64,000 nt of DNA from Lederbergia lenta NBRC 16444 (GTDB taxonomy: Bacteria; Bacillota; Bacilli; Bacillales; Bacillaceae_C), in NCBI RefSeq assembly GCF_001591545.1, contig NZ_BCVC01000003.1, positions 350,057-414,056 on the forward strand, in the 5' to 3' direction. Within the stretch, counting starts at the first letter, position 1. The number at the start of each line of letters is the position of its first letter. Position numbers and translations under genes: made by a program. The notes below the pieces were generated by a model. That model searched no databases, was not told the DNA's origin, and saw only the letters and a program-made list of their open reading frames with translations. This document shows positions 34,998 through 43,905 of this stretch, piece after piece.

Positions 34998-35786
34998 ATG
35001 AATAACCATGAAATAGATTATGAAATCTTTGGCGATGATATGCAATTTGTACAAGTAGAGCTTGATCCTCAAGAAACGGTAGTCGCAGAAGCTGGTAGCT
35101 TGATGATGATGGATGATGGTATCCATATGGAGACAGTTTTCGGAGATGGTTCTAATCAGGGTAGCGGCCTCATGGGGAAACTTATGGGCGCAGGTAAAAG
35201 AATGCTTACCGGTGAAAGTTTGTTTATGACAACATTTACAAACGAAGGGTCAGGAAAAAAACATGTATCATTTGCATCACCTTATCCCGGAAAAATCATT
35301 CCAATGGATTTAAGTGAATTGGGCGGAAAATTAATTTGCCAAAAAGATGCCTTTTTAGCTGCTGCAAAAGGTGTTTCTGTTGGAATTGCTTTTCAACGTA
35401 AGCTTGGCGCGGGTTTTTTTGGTGGAGAAGGTTTTATTATGCAAAAACTTGAAGGCGATGGTATGACGTTTGTACACGCCGGAGGTACAATACACAAAAA
35501 AACATTAGCTCCTGGTGAGGTTGTAAGAATCGATACAGGCTGTCTCGTTGCGATGACAAGTGATATAAATTACGATATAGAGATGGTTAAAGGTGTGAAA
35601 ACAGCCTTATTTGGTGGAGAGGGATTGTTTTTCGCAACACTTCGCGGACCAGGTACTGTGTGGATTCAATCACTTCCATTTTCAAGACTCGCTAGTCGTG
35701 TATTTGCAGCAATGCCTGCATCAGGAGGATCAAAAGATGAAGGTGGCATCGGCGGTCTTTTTAATATATTGGGTGGGGATCGATAA
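34998..35786 (+). CDS. AIM24/TIGR00266-family protein
   Basis: This 262-aa cytoplasmic protein is made of a glycine-rich beta structure ([59 protein letters not shown]), characteristic of the AIM24 (TIGR00266) family. The family is widespread in bacteria and fungi, and its molecular role is not established. GGTGGATAACG precedes the ATG. It is a single gene ending in its own hairpin. Confidence 0.86.
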   Translation: MNNHEIDYEIFGDDMQFVQVELDPQETVVAEAGSLMMMDDGIHMETVFGDGSNQGSGLMGKLMGAGKRMLTGESLFMTTFTNEGSGKKHVSFASPYPGKIIPMDLSELGGKLICQKDAFLAAAKGVSVGIAFQRKLGAGFFGGEGFIMQKLEGDGMTFVHAGGTIHKKTLAPGEVVRIDTGCLVAMTSDINYDIEMVKGVKTALFGGEGLFFATLRGPGTVWIQSLPFSRLASRVFAAMPASGGSKDEGGIGGLFNILGGDR

Positions 35787-35839
35787 CCACAACTTAAATA
35801 TTCATCATGGATAGCAAGATATAATATACTTGAAGAGAA

Positions 35840-35879
35840 TTAGCCCCTAAAGCACAATCTGACTTTAGTGGGCTATTCA
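35840..35879 (+). terminator. Terminator of the AIM24-family gene
   Basis: TAGCCCCTAAAG and CTTTAGTGGGCTA pair around about 14 bases, one mismatch. The remaining 35880-36331 holds nothing I can identify. Confidence 0.7.
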
Positions 35880-36331
35880 AATCATTTAATAATAATTTTC
35901 TCGAAACTAAATTGCTAGCACTCTATCGCACATTTGCTTAATACTTTAAAAGTAGCAGTAATTTCCCCATAGACCATTTTGTCTATTAGCTGGTGCTGAC
36001 TATTTTAAGCACCCCCAATTCAAAACATTCTGAACCATCTAGAATATATTGTTTTAGTGTTTTTATATTTCTTTACTTTTCTACAACTGGGACATCATGG
36101 TTCTTGCTTGAAAAATAAACCTTCATTCTGATAGTAATACTTTATGTTATTTTTTATTACCTCATCCTTCTCTCATTACGCAAGAAGGATTTCAACTTTC
36201 CTTATAATTCACTATCTTCCCCCTAATTTGCAAAATACTTTATATCAGTAAAAAGTTGTTTGAAGCACTTCTTCGAACAGGGAACATAAAAAGTATATTT
36301 CTAAGAGTCACCATGCAATCGAATATTCCTT

Positions 36332-37348
36332 TTAATCATTATTACTACCACATGAATCTCTAACAATTAATTCAGATTCTATAAATACTGGATCCATCTT
36401 TTCTCCACTGATCAAGCTATCTAATATACACGCAGCCGTTTTTCCTAACATCTCTTTATCTTGTTTGACAGTTGTCAGTTTTGGATTGCTATAACGACAA
36501 GCAACGATATCATCACATCCGATAAGTCTTATATCATCGGGAACTTTTATGCCAATTTCCTCTATTGCTTTTAAGGCCCCAAATGCCATTAAATCAGATG
36601 CCGCAAAGATAGCTTGTGGATATGGTCGTTTTTCAAGAATTTTCTTCATCGCATCATATCCACTTTTCTCATAGAAATCTCCATATTGAATCCATTCTTC
36701 CCTTACTTCCAGTCCCAATTGATTCATAGCTTGTAAGAATCCCTTTTTCCTCAACATAGCAATAGCTGAATCTTGCTTTCCTCCTATAAAAGCTATATCC
36801 TTCACAGAATACGTGTGTAAATGCTGGACTACTTTGTTAGCTAATTCAACATTATCTGTCATAACGTAGGAAGAATGTGTCCCTTTTAATTCCAGATCAA
36901 TCCCCATACAAGGAATATCATTTTCCACTAATTCATAGATAGCTTTTTCGATTTCTTCCCCAGCAATAATTAAACAACCATCGACTTGAAAATGTCTGCA
37001 TCTTGCTAAATAGCTACCCTTATCTTGATAAAAGTGTTCATTCGAAAACATGATTATATCGTATCCTAAAAGTCCAATTGTATTTTTAAATGAAGTCACA
37101 ACTTCATTAAAAAATGGGTGTGTAAAGTCAACATTTATTTTCCCAGCGTAAATTAAACCAATTAAATTTGATTTCTTCGTGGCTAACGATTTAGCTGAAA
37201 AAGTAGGTTGATAACCGGTATCCTCGATAACTTTATTAACCTTCTTCTTAGTTTTCTCACTAATTCCACCATAATTATTAATTATTTTCGAGACAGTAGA
37301 TGGAGCAACTCCGGCCATTTTAGCAATATCTTTTATTGTATAGTTCAT
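36332..37348 (-). CDS. LacI-family regulator of the sugar ABC importer
   Basis: This 338-aa regulator begins MNYTIKDIAKMAGVAPSTVS (helix-turn-helix), followed by the hinge helix FSAKSLATKK and a sugar-binding effector domain (about 60-330, ending PVFIESELIVRDSCG). The start at 37348 is set by GGAAGGTG; the longer frame to 37444 is not supported. It is the last gene behind the importer, on the same strand. The two GAAAYCGGTTTC boxes downstream of the importer promoter are its likely operators. Confidence 0.9.
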   Translation of the reverse strand: MNYTIKDIAKMAGVAPSTVSKIINNYGGISEKTKKKVNKVIEDTGYQPTFSAKSLATKKSNLIGLIYAGKINVDFTHPFFNEVVTSFKNTIGLLGYDIIMFSNEHFYQDKGSYLARCRHFQVDGCLIIAGEEIEKAIYELVENDIPCMGIDLELKGTHSSYVMTDNVELANKVVQHLHTYSVKDIAFIGGKQDSAIAMLRKKGFLQAMNQLGLEVREEWIQYGDFYEKSGYDAMKKILEKRPYPQAIFAASDLMAFGALKAIEEIGIKVPDDIRLIGCDDIVACRYSNPKLTTVKQDKEMLGKTAACILDSLISGEKMDPVFIESELIVRDSCGSNND

Positions 37349-37513
37349 CGAGACACCTTCCGCATATATAATTAAACAAGCCCAAGCGCTATTCAATAAA
37401 TCTATCAGTTGGGTTAGTTTTTCCCAGCTGATAGAAGTTGACAAAACGCATATATGTTGAATTATATCTCTCTAGATTTTTATGTCCACCAGATTCGAGT
37501 AAAACAGTTTAAG

Positions 37514-38353
37514 TTATTTTACCGATCCCTCTGTAATACTCGAGATAAAGAGACGATTGAAGAAAAGGAAAATAATAATTAATGGTACAGTCGCCCAGAA
37601 AACACCTGATAAAATCATTCCAAAGTCAATATTGTGAGTGTTACTTAGTGATGCTAATGCTACTTGAATCGTATATTTTGCTGGGTCTCTTAACACAGTA
37701 AATTGCCACAAGAACTCTCCCCAAACAGCGGTAAAGACAATAATCCCCAGTGTCGCAAAAGCTGGTAATATAATAGGCAGAACAATGCTTCGGTATATTC
37801 TAAAATTAGAACAGCCGTCTAATTTAGCTGCTTCAATCAACTCGTCGGGTATAGCGTCACTAACATATTGTCTCATTAGAAATATCCCTAATGGATTTAA
37901 GAAAAATAAAATCGAAACACCCGTTAAAGTATCTAATAGACCCGCATTAGCAATAAGGTAGTATTGGGGAATAAGCCCCAATTGTGGTGGGATAACCATC
38001 GTTAACAAAATTGCTAAAAAAAGTATGTTTTTTCCCGGAAATTTAAACTTTGCAAAGGCAAAACCTGCTAATGAACTAATTAGCAACACTACTAAAGTTA
38101 CCACAGTACAAATAATAAATGTATTCCACATTGCTTGAAAAAAATCAATTTGATTTAATACTTTCTGGAAATTATCTACTATTAATCTTCCAGGAGTAAG
38201 CGTTGGTGGAATAGAATTATAAGCAGCGCTCGGACGACTGGCCATAACAAACATCCAATAGAATGGAAATAAAGAGAGTAAAGATGCGATACCCAAAAAC
38301 GAGTAAATAAATATTTTTCCAAGACCTTTTTTCTTATCAGCTATTTTACTCAT
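37514..38353 (-). CDS. Carbohydrate ABC transporter permease (MalG type)
   Basis: This 279-aa CUT1 permease has six TM segments and the ATPase-contact EAA loop EAAKLDGCSNFRIYRSIVLP. It partners the permease encoded just upstream, overlapping it by 4 bp (ATGA), with GAGGTG as ribosome binding site. No ATPase gene is present in the cluster; such importers in Bacilli usually share the MsmX-type ATPase encoded elsewhere. Confidence 0.92.
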   Translation of the reverse strand: MSKIADKKKGLGKIFIYSFLGIASLLSLFPFYWMFVMASRPSAAYNSIPPTLTPGRLIVDNFQKVLNQIDFFQAMWNTFIICTVVTLVVLLISSLAGFAFAKFKFPGKNILFLAILLTMVIPPQLGLIPQYYLIANAGLLDTLTGVSILFFLNPLGIFLMRQYVSDAIPDELIEAAKLDGCSNFRIYRSIVLPIILPAFATLGIIVFTAVWGEFLWQFTVLRDPAKYTIQVALASLSNTHNIDFGMILSGVFWATVPLIIIFLFFNRLFISSITEGSVK

Positions 38354-39300
38354 CTTTTTACACCTCGTTTCTTTCTACCAATACCTGAAGTCAAAAATGT
38401 ATTAATAGATGCAAAGATTATAATAATGAACAATAAGATGATAGCTGTTGCAGAAGCAGTACCAAATGATTGTAATTTAAACGCATCACGATATAAATAC
38501 ATTACAACAGTCATTGCTTCATCTCTCGTAAAAGCTCCCGCCCCCAAGAATATAGTTGGTTCTGCGAATAACTGTAACGCTCCAACTGTAGAGAAAAATA
38601 CTGTCAAAATAATAAAAGGCTTTAAAAGTGGCATAGTAATATGAAGAAGTTGTTGGAATTTATTTGCCCCGTCTATCGTAGCCGCTTCATATAGATCATT
38701 AGAAATACTTTGAATTCCAGCAAGATAAATGATCGTATTATATCCTACCCATCGCCAAAACACCATGATGGAAATAGCAATTTTCGTTCCCCATTCAGAG
38801 GTAGCCCAATTCACTGGATCAAATCCAAATATACTTAATACGTAATTGGCTAGTGATGTTTCATGATTACTAAATAACACACTAAAAATGAGGGCTACTG
38901 CAACCATTGACGTAATATATGGCATGAAGATAGTTACTCTGAAGAAGTTTCTAAAACGAAGAAACGATTGATTTAATAAAAAAGCCAGAATAATTCCAAT
39001 AACTAATTGAGGTGCAGTCCCCATCAGACCAATAACAATCGTATTATAAACTGATTTCCAAAAAAGTGGGTCATTGACGACGATCTTAAAATTATCTAAG
39101 CCGACAAATACCATTGTATTTAGACCATTCCACTTTTGAAATGCTAAGTACATACTAAAGATAGCGGGATATAGGCCGACAATTCCAAAAATAATAAAAA
39201 AAGGTGCAATATATAAATAACCGGAAATCATATCTTTCTTTTCTTCAGAAACAAATTTCTTTGTCTTTACTCGTTTCCTAGTTTCATTTAAAGAAACCAT
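38350..39300 (-). CDS. Carbohydrate ABC transporter permease (MalF type)
   Basis: This 316-aa CUT1 permease has six TM segments, with a Lys/Arg-rich N-terminal tail (TRKRVKTKKF) and the EAA loop EAATIDGANKFQQLLHITMP. It forms the heterodimeric channel with the following permease. It lies 70 bp downstream of the binding-protein gene, after an intercistronic hairpin. Confidence 0.92.
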   Translation of the reverse strand: MVSLNETRKRVKTKKFVSEEKKDMISGYLYIAPFFIIFGIVGLYPAIFSMYLAFQKWNGLNTMVFVGLDNFKIVVNDPLFWKSVYNTIVIGLMGTAPQLVIGIILAFLLNQSFLRFRNFFRVTIFMPYITSMVAVALIFSVLFSNHETSLANYVLSIFGFDPVNWATSEWGTKIAISIMVFWRWVGYNTIIYLAGIQSISNDLYEAATIDGANKFQQLLHITMPLLKPFIILTVFFSTVGALQLFAEPTIFLGAGAFTRDEAMTVVMYLYRDAFKLQSFGTASATAIILLFIIIIFASINTFLTSGIGRKKRGVKR

Positions 39301-39329
39301 TATTAAAACCCCGTTTCCTTATTAATTTT

Positions 39330-39358
39330 GATATGGCGTCCCAAAAGGACACCATATC
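39330..39358 (-). other. Intercistronic hairpin after the sugar-binding protein gene
   Basis: GATATGGCGTCC and GGACACCATATC form a 12-bp stem with one G-T pair around CAAAA. Such hairpins raise the level of the binding-protein mRNA relative to permease mRNA. Confidence 0.7.
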
Positions 39359-39370
39359 AAAAAGCTTTAA

Positions 39371-40666
39371 TTACCGACTAATTAGGTCTTTTGCCCGTTT
39401 AACCGCTGCTTTCCACTCTTTCTCTGGGTCTCCACCATCTCTTACATTGTGAAGTGCATTCAGGACCTCCTGATGTACAGGAAAGTATTTTTCTCCTTTA
39501 TAAACAGTGCCACTAATGTCTTGAGCAGCTTTAGCAAAAACAGTTGAAGACACTTGCCCTCCGAAGAACTCGTCTGCATATGTAGTAAATTCATCCATTT
39601 CATAAACAGCTTGTGCAGATGGGAATAATCCCTTGTCTTCAAATGACTTTAATTGATTTTCAGGAGAAACCAACCACTCTACAAAATCATAAGCAACTTG
39701 AGCATGTTTTGTTTCACTTGGAATTGCGATGTAAGATCCACCCCAGTTTGCTGCAAATTCTGTAGGTAAATTAGCTACCTTCCATTTACCAACTGCATCT
39801 GGTGCATTTCCTTCCATCCATCCTTTTAACCAACCAGCACCTAATTCTGCTGCGAATTCACCAGTATTTACAGCATTAGCCCATTCCGGAGTCCACATTT
39901 CAAATTTACCGACAATGCCTTCGTTATATAAATCAACTGCATAATCGTATGCTTGTTTAACTGAACTTCCCTCTTTTTCAATTAAAAGTTCCCCTTCAGG
40001 ATTTAAATACGTGTCAACTGAAGCATCCAAGTATGCTCTGTAGGCCATTTCAATGCTATCTACAAATGGCTTTCCTGTTTTTTCTTTTACTTTTAGACCA
40101 GCATCTTTAAATGCTTCTGGCGAATCGATTAACGCTGCTACCTCTTCAGGTTCAGTTGGCAAGCCTGCTTCTTCAAAAACATCTGTACGATAATACAATG
40201 CTTTCGGACCAATGTCTGTTGGCATCCCGAATAAGAAATTACCTTCTAAATTTTCGCCACCAGCCCATTTCCAATCTAAGTATTCATTTTGAACATCCTT
40301 TGCCCCTAAATCATATAGATTTTCAAAACGGTCCTGAGCTGCTTTAAAACGATCAAATTGATCAAGCTCCAACATGGCAATATCAGGTGCCCCACTTCCA
40401 GCAGATAATGCAGTGAATATAGCATCATGATGCTCTGCTGTTTCAGATGCTTTTACTTTAATTGTTACATTAGGATTTACTTTTTCGTATTCTTTAGCTA
40501 AATCCTCATAATTGGTAGCACCGAATGTCCAAAAATTTAATGTAACTTTTTCCCCATTTTCATCTTTACCTGAACTTCCTTCTTCTTTATCTTTTCCACA
40601 AGCGGATAATGCAATTGAAAGTACTAAAGCTAGTCCAAAAACAAGCACTTTTTTCATGTTTTTCAT
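39371..40666 (-). CDS. Carbohydrate ABC transporter, substrate-binding lipoprotein
   Basis: This 431-aa family-1 solute-binding protein has a lipoprotein signal (VFGLALVLSIALSAC, Cys23). The mature domain shows WTFGATNYEDLAKEYEKVNP, LFGMPTDIGPKALYYRTDVF and the C-terminal AYDFVEWLVSPENQ, typical of oligosaccharide or monosaccharide binders. It heads the operon binding protein - MalF - MalG, with LacI regulator behind. GGGGG lies 6-7 bases before the ATG. The substrate is unknown. Confidence 0.92.
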   Translation of the reverse strand: MKNMKKVLVFGLALVLSIALSACGKDKEEGSSGKDENGEKVTLNFWTFGATNYEDLAKEYEKVNPNVTIKVKASETAEHHDAIFTALSAGSGAPDIAMLELDQFDRFKAAQDRFENLYDLGAKDVQNEYLDWKWAGGENLEGNFLFGMPTDIGPKALYYRTDVFEEAGLPTEPEEVAALIDSPEAFKDAGLKVKEKTGKPFVDSIEMAYRAYLDASVDTYLNPEGELLIEKEGSSVKQAYDYAVDLYNEGIVGKFEMWTPEWANAVNTGEFAAELGAGWLKGWMEGNAPDAVGKWKVANLPTEFAANWGGSYIAIPSETKHAQVAYDFVEWLVSPENQLKSFEDKGLFPSAQAVYEMDEFTTYADEFFGGQVSSTVFAKAAQDISGTVYKGEKYFPVHQEVLNALHNVRDGGDPEKEWKAAVKRAKDLISR

Positions 40667-40750
40667 TCTATTTCCCCCTATTTTTCAAATATTTATTGAT
40701 AAGTAATAATGTTACTTTAAGTGGAAAATCCACCTCCTAGGTCAAATTTA

Positions 40751-40783
40751 GAAATCGGTTTCATTTATTTGGAAACCGGTTTC
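40751..40783. promoter_or_regulatory. Two LacI-type operators of the sugar importer
   Basis: GAAATCGGTTTC (40751-40762) and GAAACCGGTTTC (40772-40783) are 12-bp CG-centred palindromes 21 bp apart centre to centre. They lie between the promoter at 40794-40822 and the binding-protein gene, so a bound repressor would block transcription start. Confidence 0.8.
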
Positions 40784-40793
40784 TTTTAAAGTC

Positions 40794-40822
40794 ATTATAG
40801 TCTTGATATTTTAAAAAATCAA
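40794..40822 (-). promoter_or_regulatory. Sigma-A promoter of the sugar importer operon
   Basis: On the minus strand TTGATT (40822-40817) and TATAAT (40799-40794) are 17 bp apart. The start site would fall near 40787, directly in front of the first operator. Confidence 0.8.
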
Positions 40823-40931
40823 CACTATATTTAGGAATTTTAGTAATTATTAGATAACTGCACTCCTTATTTACCAAAAATATTTGAATTTAGATAAAGC
40901 CTTCTGAGGATAATTAAGCTTATATAGAATT

Positions 40932-40962
40932 AAAAACAACCTCGAAGATTTCGAGGTTGTTA
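40932..40962 (-). terminator. Terminator of the superoxide dismutase gene
   Basis: AACAACCTCGAA and TTCGAGGTTGTT pair around GAT, followed by T-rich sequence on the minus strand. Confidence 0.85.
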
Positions 40963-40969
40963 GAAAAAT

Positions 40970-41536
40970 TTATTTACCAATCGTACCACATGCAATACGA
41001 TCGCCTGCATTTCCAGCGGGATCCGTTTTATAATCGTCCGCCTTTTCATGGATTACAAGTGCACTACCATCTTCATCAAGCAGAGATTTTTCTCCTTGCT
41101 GTAACGTTACATTAGGCGCAACGATGGATACATTGACAGTCCCTTTATCGGAAATCTCAATATTGGGTAGATCACCTGCGTGAAACCCTTTTGGGTTTTC
41201 AAAACCATGTTCTCGATGCCCTGGATTAAAGTGAGCGCCAGCAGACTTGAAATCAGGTGGATCACATTTTGCTGTTTCATGGATATGGATCGCTTTTATT
41301 CCCGGTTCCATCTCTTCCGCTTTTAAATCAATCTTCACCCCCTCTTTCGTTTCAGAAAGAGAAGCCTTGCCTATCTTTGCACCTTCTGTATTTAAAACAT
41401 TTACACTTACTGGAGTGTGACCACTTACTGGAACTGCTTCCTCGTCACCCTGTGGTGTAGAATCTTTATTTGCATTGCATGCGCTAATAATGAAAGCAAA
41501 AACAGCAAAAGTTAAGAATAGCCCAATTTTCTTCAA
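40970..41536 (-). CDS. Cu/Zn superoxide dismutase-family lipoprotein
   Basis: This 188-aa lipoprotein has the signal FAFIISAC (Cys20) and a Cu/Zn-SOD domain. All expected metal ligands can be read: the HIH pair and HE in AIHIHETAKC, the bridging His in AGAHFNP, His in HREHG, His and Asp in FHAGDLP, and the last copper His in LVIHEKADDY. Both disulfide cysteines (AKCDPP, RIACGTI) are present. It would remove superoxide at the outer face of the membrane. B. subtilis YojM, its probable relative, is known to lack copper ligands; this one appears complete. Confidence 0.9.
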   Translation of the reverse strand: MKKIGLFLTFAVFAFIISACNANKDSTPQGDEEAVPVSGHTPVSVNVLNTEGAKIGKASLSETKEGVKIDLKAEEMEPGIKAIHIHETAKCDPPDFKSAGAHFNPGHREHGFENPKGFHAGDLPNIEISDKGTVNVSIVAPNVTLQQGEKSLLDEDGSALVIHEKADDYKTDPAGNAGDRIACGTIGK

Positions 41537-41654
41537 TATTAAAACCTCCTACGTTTATAATCCTTAGCAATGATTGCCGAAACCTCCTAATTTTAAACAC
41601 GAGGATTACCCATAATTAAAGCTTTGATAATTAATCCCTATTTTTTCTATTTAT

Positions 41655-41780
41655 TTACGTTTCCATGCTTACAAGCCGCTATAGATTACTTACCGGTTGC
41701 TTACTGGCTGCCACGAACGAGTTAGTGGCGATAGAAAAGGCCGGTGTAGCTCTAATACTGGCCTCCGTTACTTCTTAGTT
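41655..41780. repeat. Degraded 21-bp tandem repeat, same type as 56602-56726
   Basis: Several units begin with TTAC: TTACAAGCCGC, TTACTTACCGG, and the full 21-bp TTACTGGCTGCCACGAACGA(G) at 41701-41721, followed by TTAGTGGCGATAGAAAAG. The complete unit matches the first unit at 56602 at 16 of 21 positions. The spacing is less regular here. No gene is present in 41537-42027. Confidence 0.5.
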
Positions 41781-42027
41781 TTTTTCTTAAATTTGGCTTA
41801 TTAGTTACTATTCATTTTTACAGATCGAGATGATGATTTTGCTTGGCATCAGACCGATCCGGCTTATTTATGTACTCAATTTGTTGGTTAATCCCCGGAA
41901 AATCTTATTATTATCGATCTTACGTATAATACAAATATCACCTAAATATTGACATCAATAGATTGGATTTCAATTTAAATATTATGGTACGATAGCAGTA
42001 ATACTGCATCAAGAAAGGAATTCAGTC

Positions 42028-42783
42028 ATGGAAAAACAACATGCACTTGACCTTAATTACTTAAAAGAATTTAAAGTTGAATTGACTCGCTTTATGATGG
42101 CTTACAAATTTGCCTGTGATGAAATGAATACGAAAATAAATATTTTGTCAGATGAGTTCAATTTCATTCACGACTACAATCCGATTGAGCATGTAAAATC
42201 ACGTGTAAAATCTCCAGAAAGCATTATAAAAAAAATTCAGAGAAAAGGGTTTGATTTTTCTCTATCTTCCATTAAAGAAAATATTAGGGATATAGCTGGC
42301 ATTCGAATTACTTGTTCTTTTATTGCCGATATTTATCAGTTAAGTGAAATGCTTAAAAATCAACAAGACATAAAAGTGATTGAGTTTAAGGATTATATTA
42401 AGAATCCGAAGCCTAATGGTTATCAAAGCCTTCATATGATTATAGAAATTCCCGTTTTTATGTCTGACCGAGTAGAATATACATATGTAGAAGTACAGAT
42501 TCGGACAATTGCTATGGATTTCTGGGCTAGCTTGGAACATAAAATTTATTATAAATATAATAAAGATATCCCTGAGCATTTATCACAAGAATTACAAGAA
42601 ACGGCAATTATTGCAGCACAACTTGATCGTAAAATGGAAAGACTGCATAAGGAAGTGTCCATTCTTAAAGAAGAAAATGGTAAGGATGACGATCTAATTA
42701 TGCTTGCAAATCAAACAATTCCTACAAAAATGCTTGAAACATTAGCTCATTATAAAAAATTAAATGAACAAAATAATTCCTAA
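42028..42783 (+). CDS. ywaC: Small alarmone synthetase (RelP/YwaC type)
   Basis: This 251-aa (p)ppGpp synthetase has no hydrolase domain. It shows the RelA/SpoT synthetase core from HNPIEH-like DYNPIEHVKSRVKS through ENIRDIAGIRITCSF, PKPNGYQSLHMII and VEVQIRTIAMDFWASLEHK. These runs closely match B. subtilis YwaC (RelP). It transfers pyrophosphate from ATP to GDP/GTP in stress. It is about 40 residues longer than YwaC at the C-terminus (helical LHKEVSILKEENGKDDD onward). AAAGGAA precedes the ATG; a terminator follows. Confidence 0.9.
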   Translation: MEKQHALDLNYLKEFKVELTRFMMAYKFACDEMNTKINILSDEFNFIHDYNPIEHVKSRVKSPESIIKKIQRKGFDFSLSSIKENIRDIAGIRITCSFIADIYQLSEMLKNQQDIKVIEFKDYIKNPKPNGYQSLHMIIEIPVFMSDRVEYTYVEVQIRTIAMDFWASLEHKIYYKYNKDIPEHLSQELQETAIIAAQLDRKMERLHKEVSILKEENGKDDDLIMLANQTIPTKMLETLAHYKKLNEQNNS

Positions 42784-42812
42784 CCGCCACATCATGATGT
42801 TTTATATTTAGC

Positions 42813-42843
42813 CCGTGTAAAGAAATCCGATTTCTTTACACGG
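42813..42843 (+). terminator. Terminator of the alarmone synthetase gene
   Basis: CCGTGTAAAGAAAT and ATTTCTTTACACGG form a near-perfect stem followed by a T/C-rich tail. Confidence 0.8.
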
Positions 42844-42891
42844 AGTTTCTCTTTCGTTAACATAGGAATTGTTGATTGGAAATTTATACAT

Positions 42892-42980
42892 ACACTAGGG
42901 GAGCTACGATAGTGGCTGAGAAGACATTCCGTTCTGACTCTTTGTACTCGAAACTAGGTAATACTAGCGTGAGGAAGTGT
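42892..42980 (+). ncRNA. TPP (thi-box) riboswitch aptamer
   Basis: The conserved blocks of the TPP class can be read in order: ACACTAGGGG (5' P1/P2), GGCTGAGA (42914-42921, pyrimidine-sensing CUGAGA), GACTCTT, and ACTAGGTAATACTAGCG followed by GAGGAAGTGT (3' P1). P1 pairs ACACT (42892-42896) with AGTGT (42976-42980). Consensus ACCC and UAGGGAAG appear as ACTC and TGAGGAAG, a change that keeps CTC:GAG complementarity. The switch precedes lipM-lipA and not thiamine genes. Confidence 0.85.
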
Positions 42981-43014
42981 GGTCGTATGTTTGTTACTTT
43001 TTGCATACCAATAG

Positions 43015-43041
43015 ACCACATTCCTCGGAATGTGGTTTTTC
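43015..43041 (+). terminator. TPP-riboswitch expression-platform terminator
   Basis: ACCACATTCC (43015-43024) pairs with GGAATGTGGT (43027-43036), followed by T5. The 3' end of the aptamer, AGGAAGTGTGGT (42972-42983), is nearly the same as the terminator's 3' arm, so ACCACATTCCT can pair with either. Bound TPP would hold P1 and let the terminator form (OFF); without TPP the antiterminator forms (ON). Confidence 0.82.
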
Positions 43042-43068
43042 TATTTTTATCGGGGAGTTGAAAAATAC

Positions 43069-43905
43069 ATGAATGACACATGGGGACTGCTACATAGTGG
43101 GTATCATGAGGCTGCTATTAATATGGCATTAGATGAAGCTTTATTAAATTGGCATAGTGAAGGTAAAATCCCGCCTGTGCTACGATTTTACGGATGGACA
43201 AAGCCAACCCTTTCTGTTGGCCGTTTTCAAAAGGTTGAAAAAACGATTGATTTCTCTGCAGTAGAACGTTATGAATGTATGTTTGTTCGCCGCTTAACTG
43301 GGGGAAGCGCCGTATTGCATGATGATGAACTCACATACAGTATTGCCGTTTCTGAAGAAAAGTCATATATTTCTGATTCTATTCGTGCAGCCTACTACAC
43401 ATTATCTAAGGGGATTATGGCTGGATTTAAAGAACTGGGTATCAATGCAGACTACTCCATGCCAAAAGAGCATTTTGAAAGGAATAGTACAGCTGTATGT
43501 TTTGAAAGACCATCTGATTACGAAATGCTTGTTAACGGGAAAAAGATTTCTGGACATGCACAAACGAGACAAAAAGGCGTGTTACTGCAACATGGTTCTT
43601 TACCATTCAGTATCGATAAACAAATGTTATTTGACCTATTCAATTTTTCATCAGATAAAATGAGAGAGAGACAGCGGACAGCCTTTTCTGATAAAGCCAT
43701 CACAATGAATGAAGCGGCAAAAGATAAAATTACATATGAGGTTGCTGCAAAGGCTTTCCAATATGGCTTTGAAAAAGAGTTAAACCTCGAATTTTTACCG
43801 CTAGAGCTCACAAATGCACAATGGAATGAAGTATATGACTTAGCAGAGTCGAAATATAAATCGGACGAATGGAACTTCAAAAAAAGAAAGCAGGTGCTGA
43901 AATAA
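43069..43905 (+). CDS. lipM: Octanoyltransferase LipM
   Basis: This 278-aa enzyme of the lipoate-protein ligase fold moves octanoate from acyl carrier protein to GcvH, the first step of lipoyl assembly in Bacilli. It has [18 protein letters not shown], the catalytic Cys144 in [12 protein letters not shown] and Lys159 in [13 protein letters not shown]. That pattern matches LipM; LipL has a different architecture (compare VCFDAPSWYE in B. subtilis LipM). I start it at ATG 43069 with GGGGAG about 12 bases upstream. Transcription is controlled by the TPP riboswitch just upstream. It is coupled to lipA by a TAATG stop/start. Confidence 0.88.
   Translation: MNDTWGLLHSGYHEAAINMALDEALLNWHSEGKIPPVLRFYGWTKPTLSVGRFQKVEKTIDFSAVERYECMFVRRLTGGSAVLHDDELTYSIAVSEEKSYISDSIRAAYYTLSKGIMAGFKELGINADYSMPKEHFERNSTAVCFERPSDYEMLVNGKKISGHAQTRQKGVLLQHGSLPFSIDKQMLFDLFNFSSDKMRERQRTAFSDKAITMNEAAKDKITYEVAAKAFQYGFEKELNLEFLPLELTNAQWNEVYDLAESKYKSDEWNFKKRKQVLK

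Noticed and set aside
43869..43904. Longer lipA with 12 extra N-terminal residues
   Set aside because: Those residues overlap lipM in another frame; TAATG coupling and AGCAGGTG support the start at 43905.
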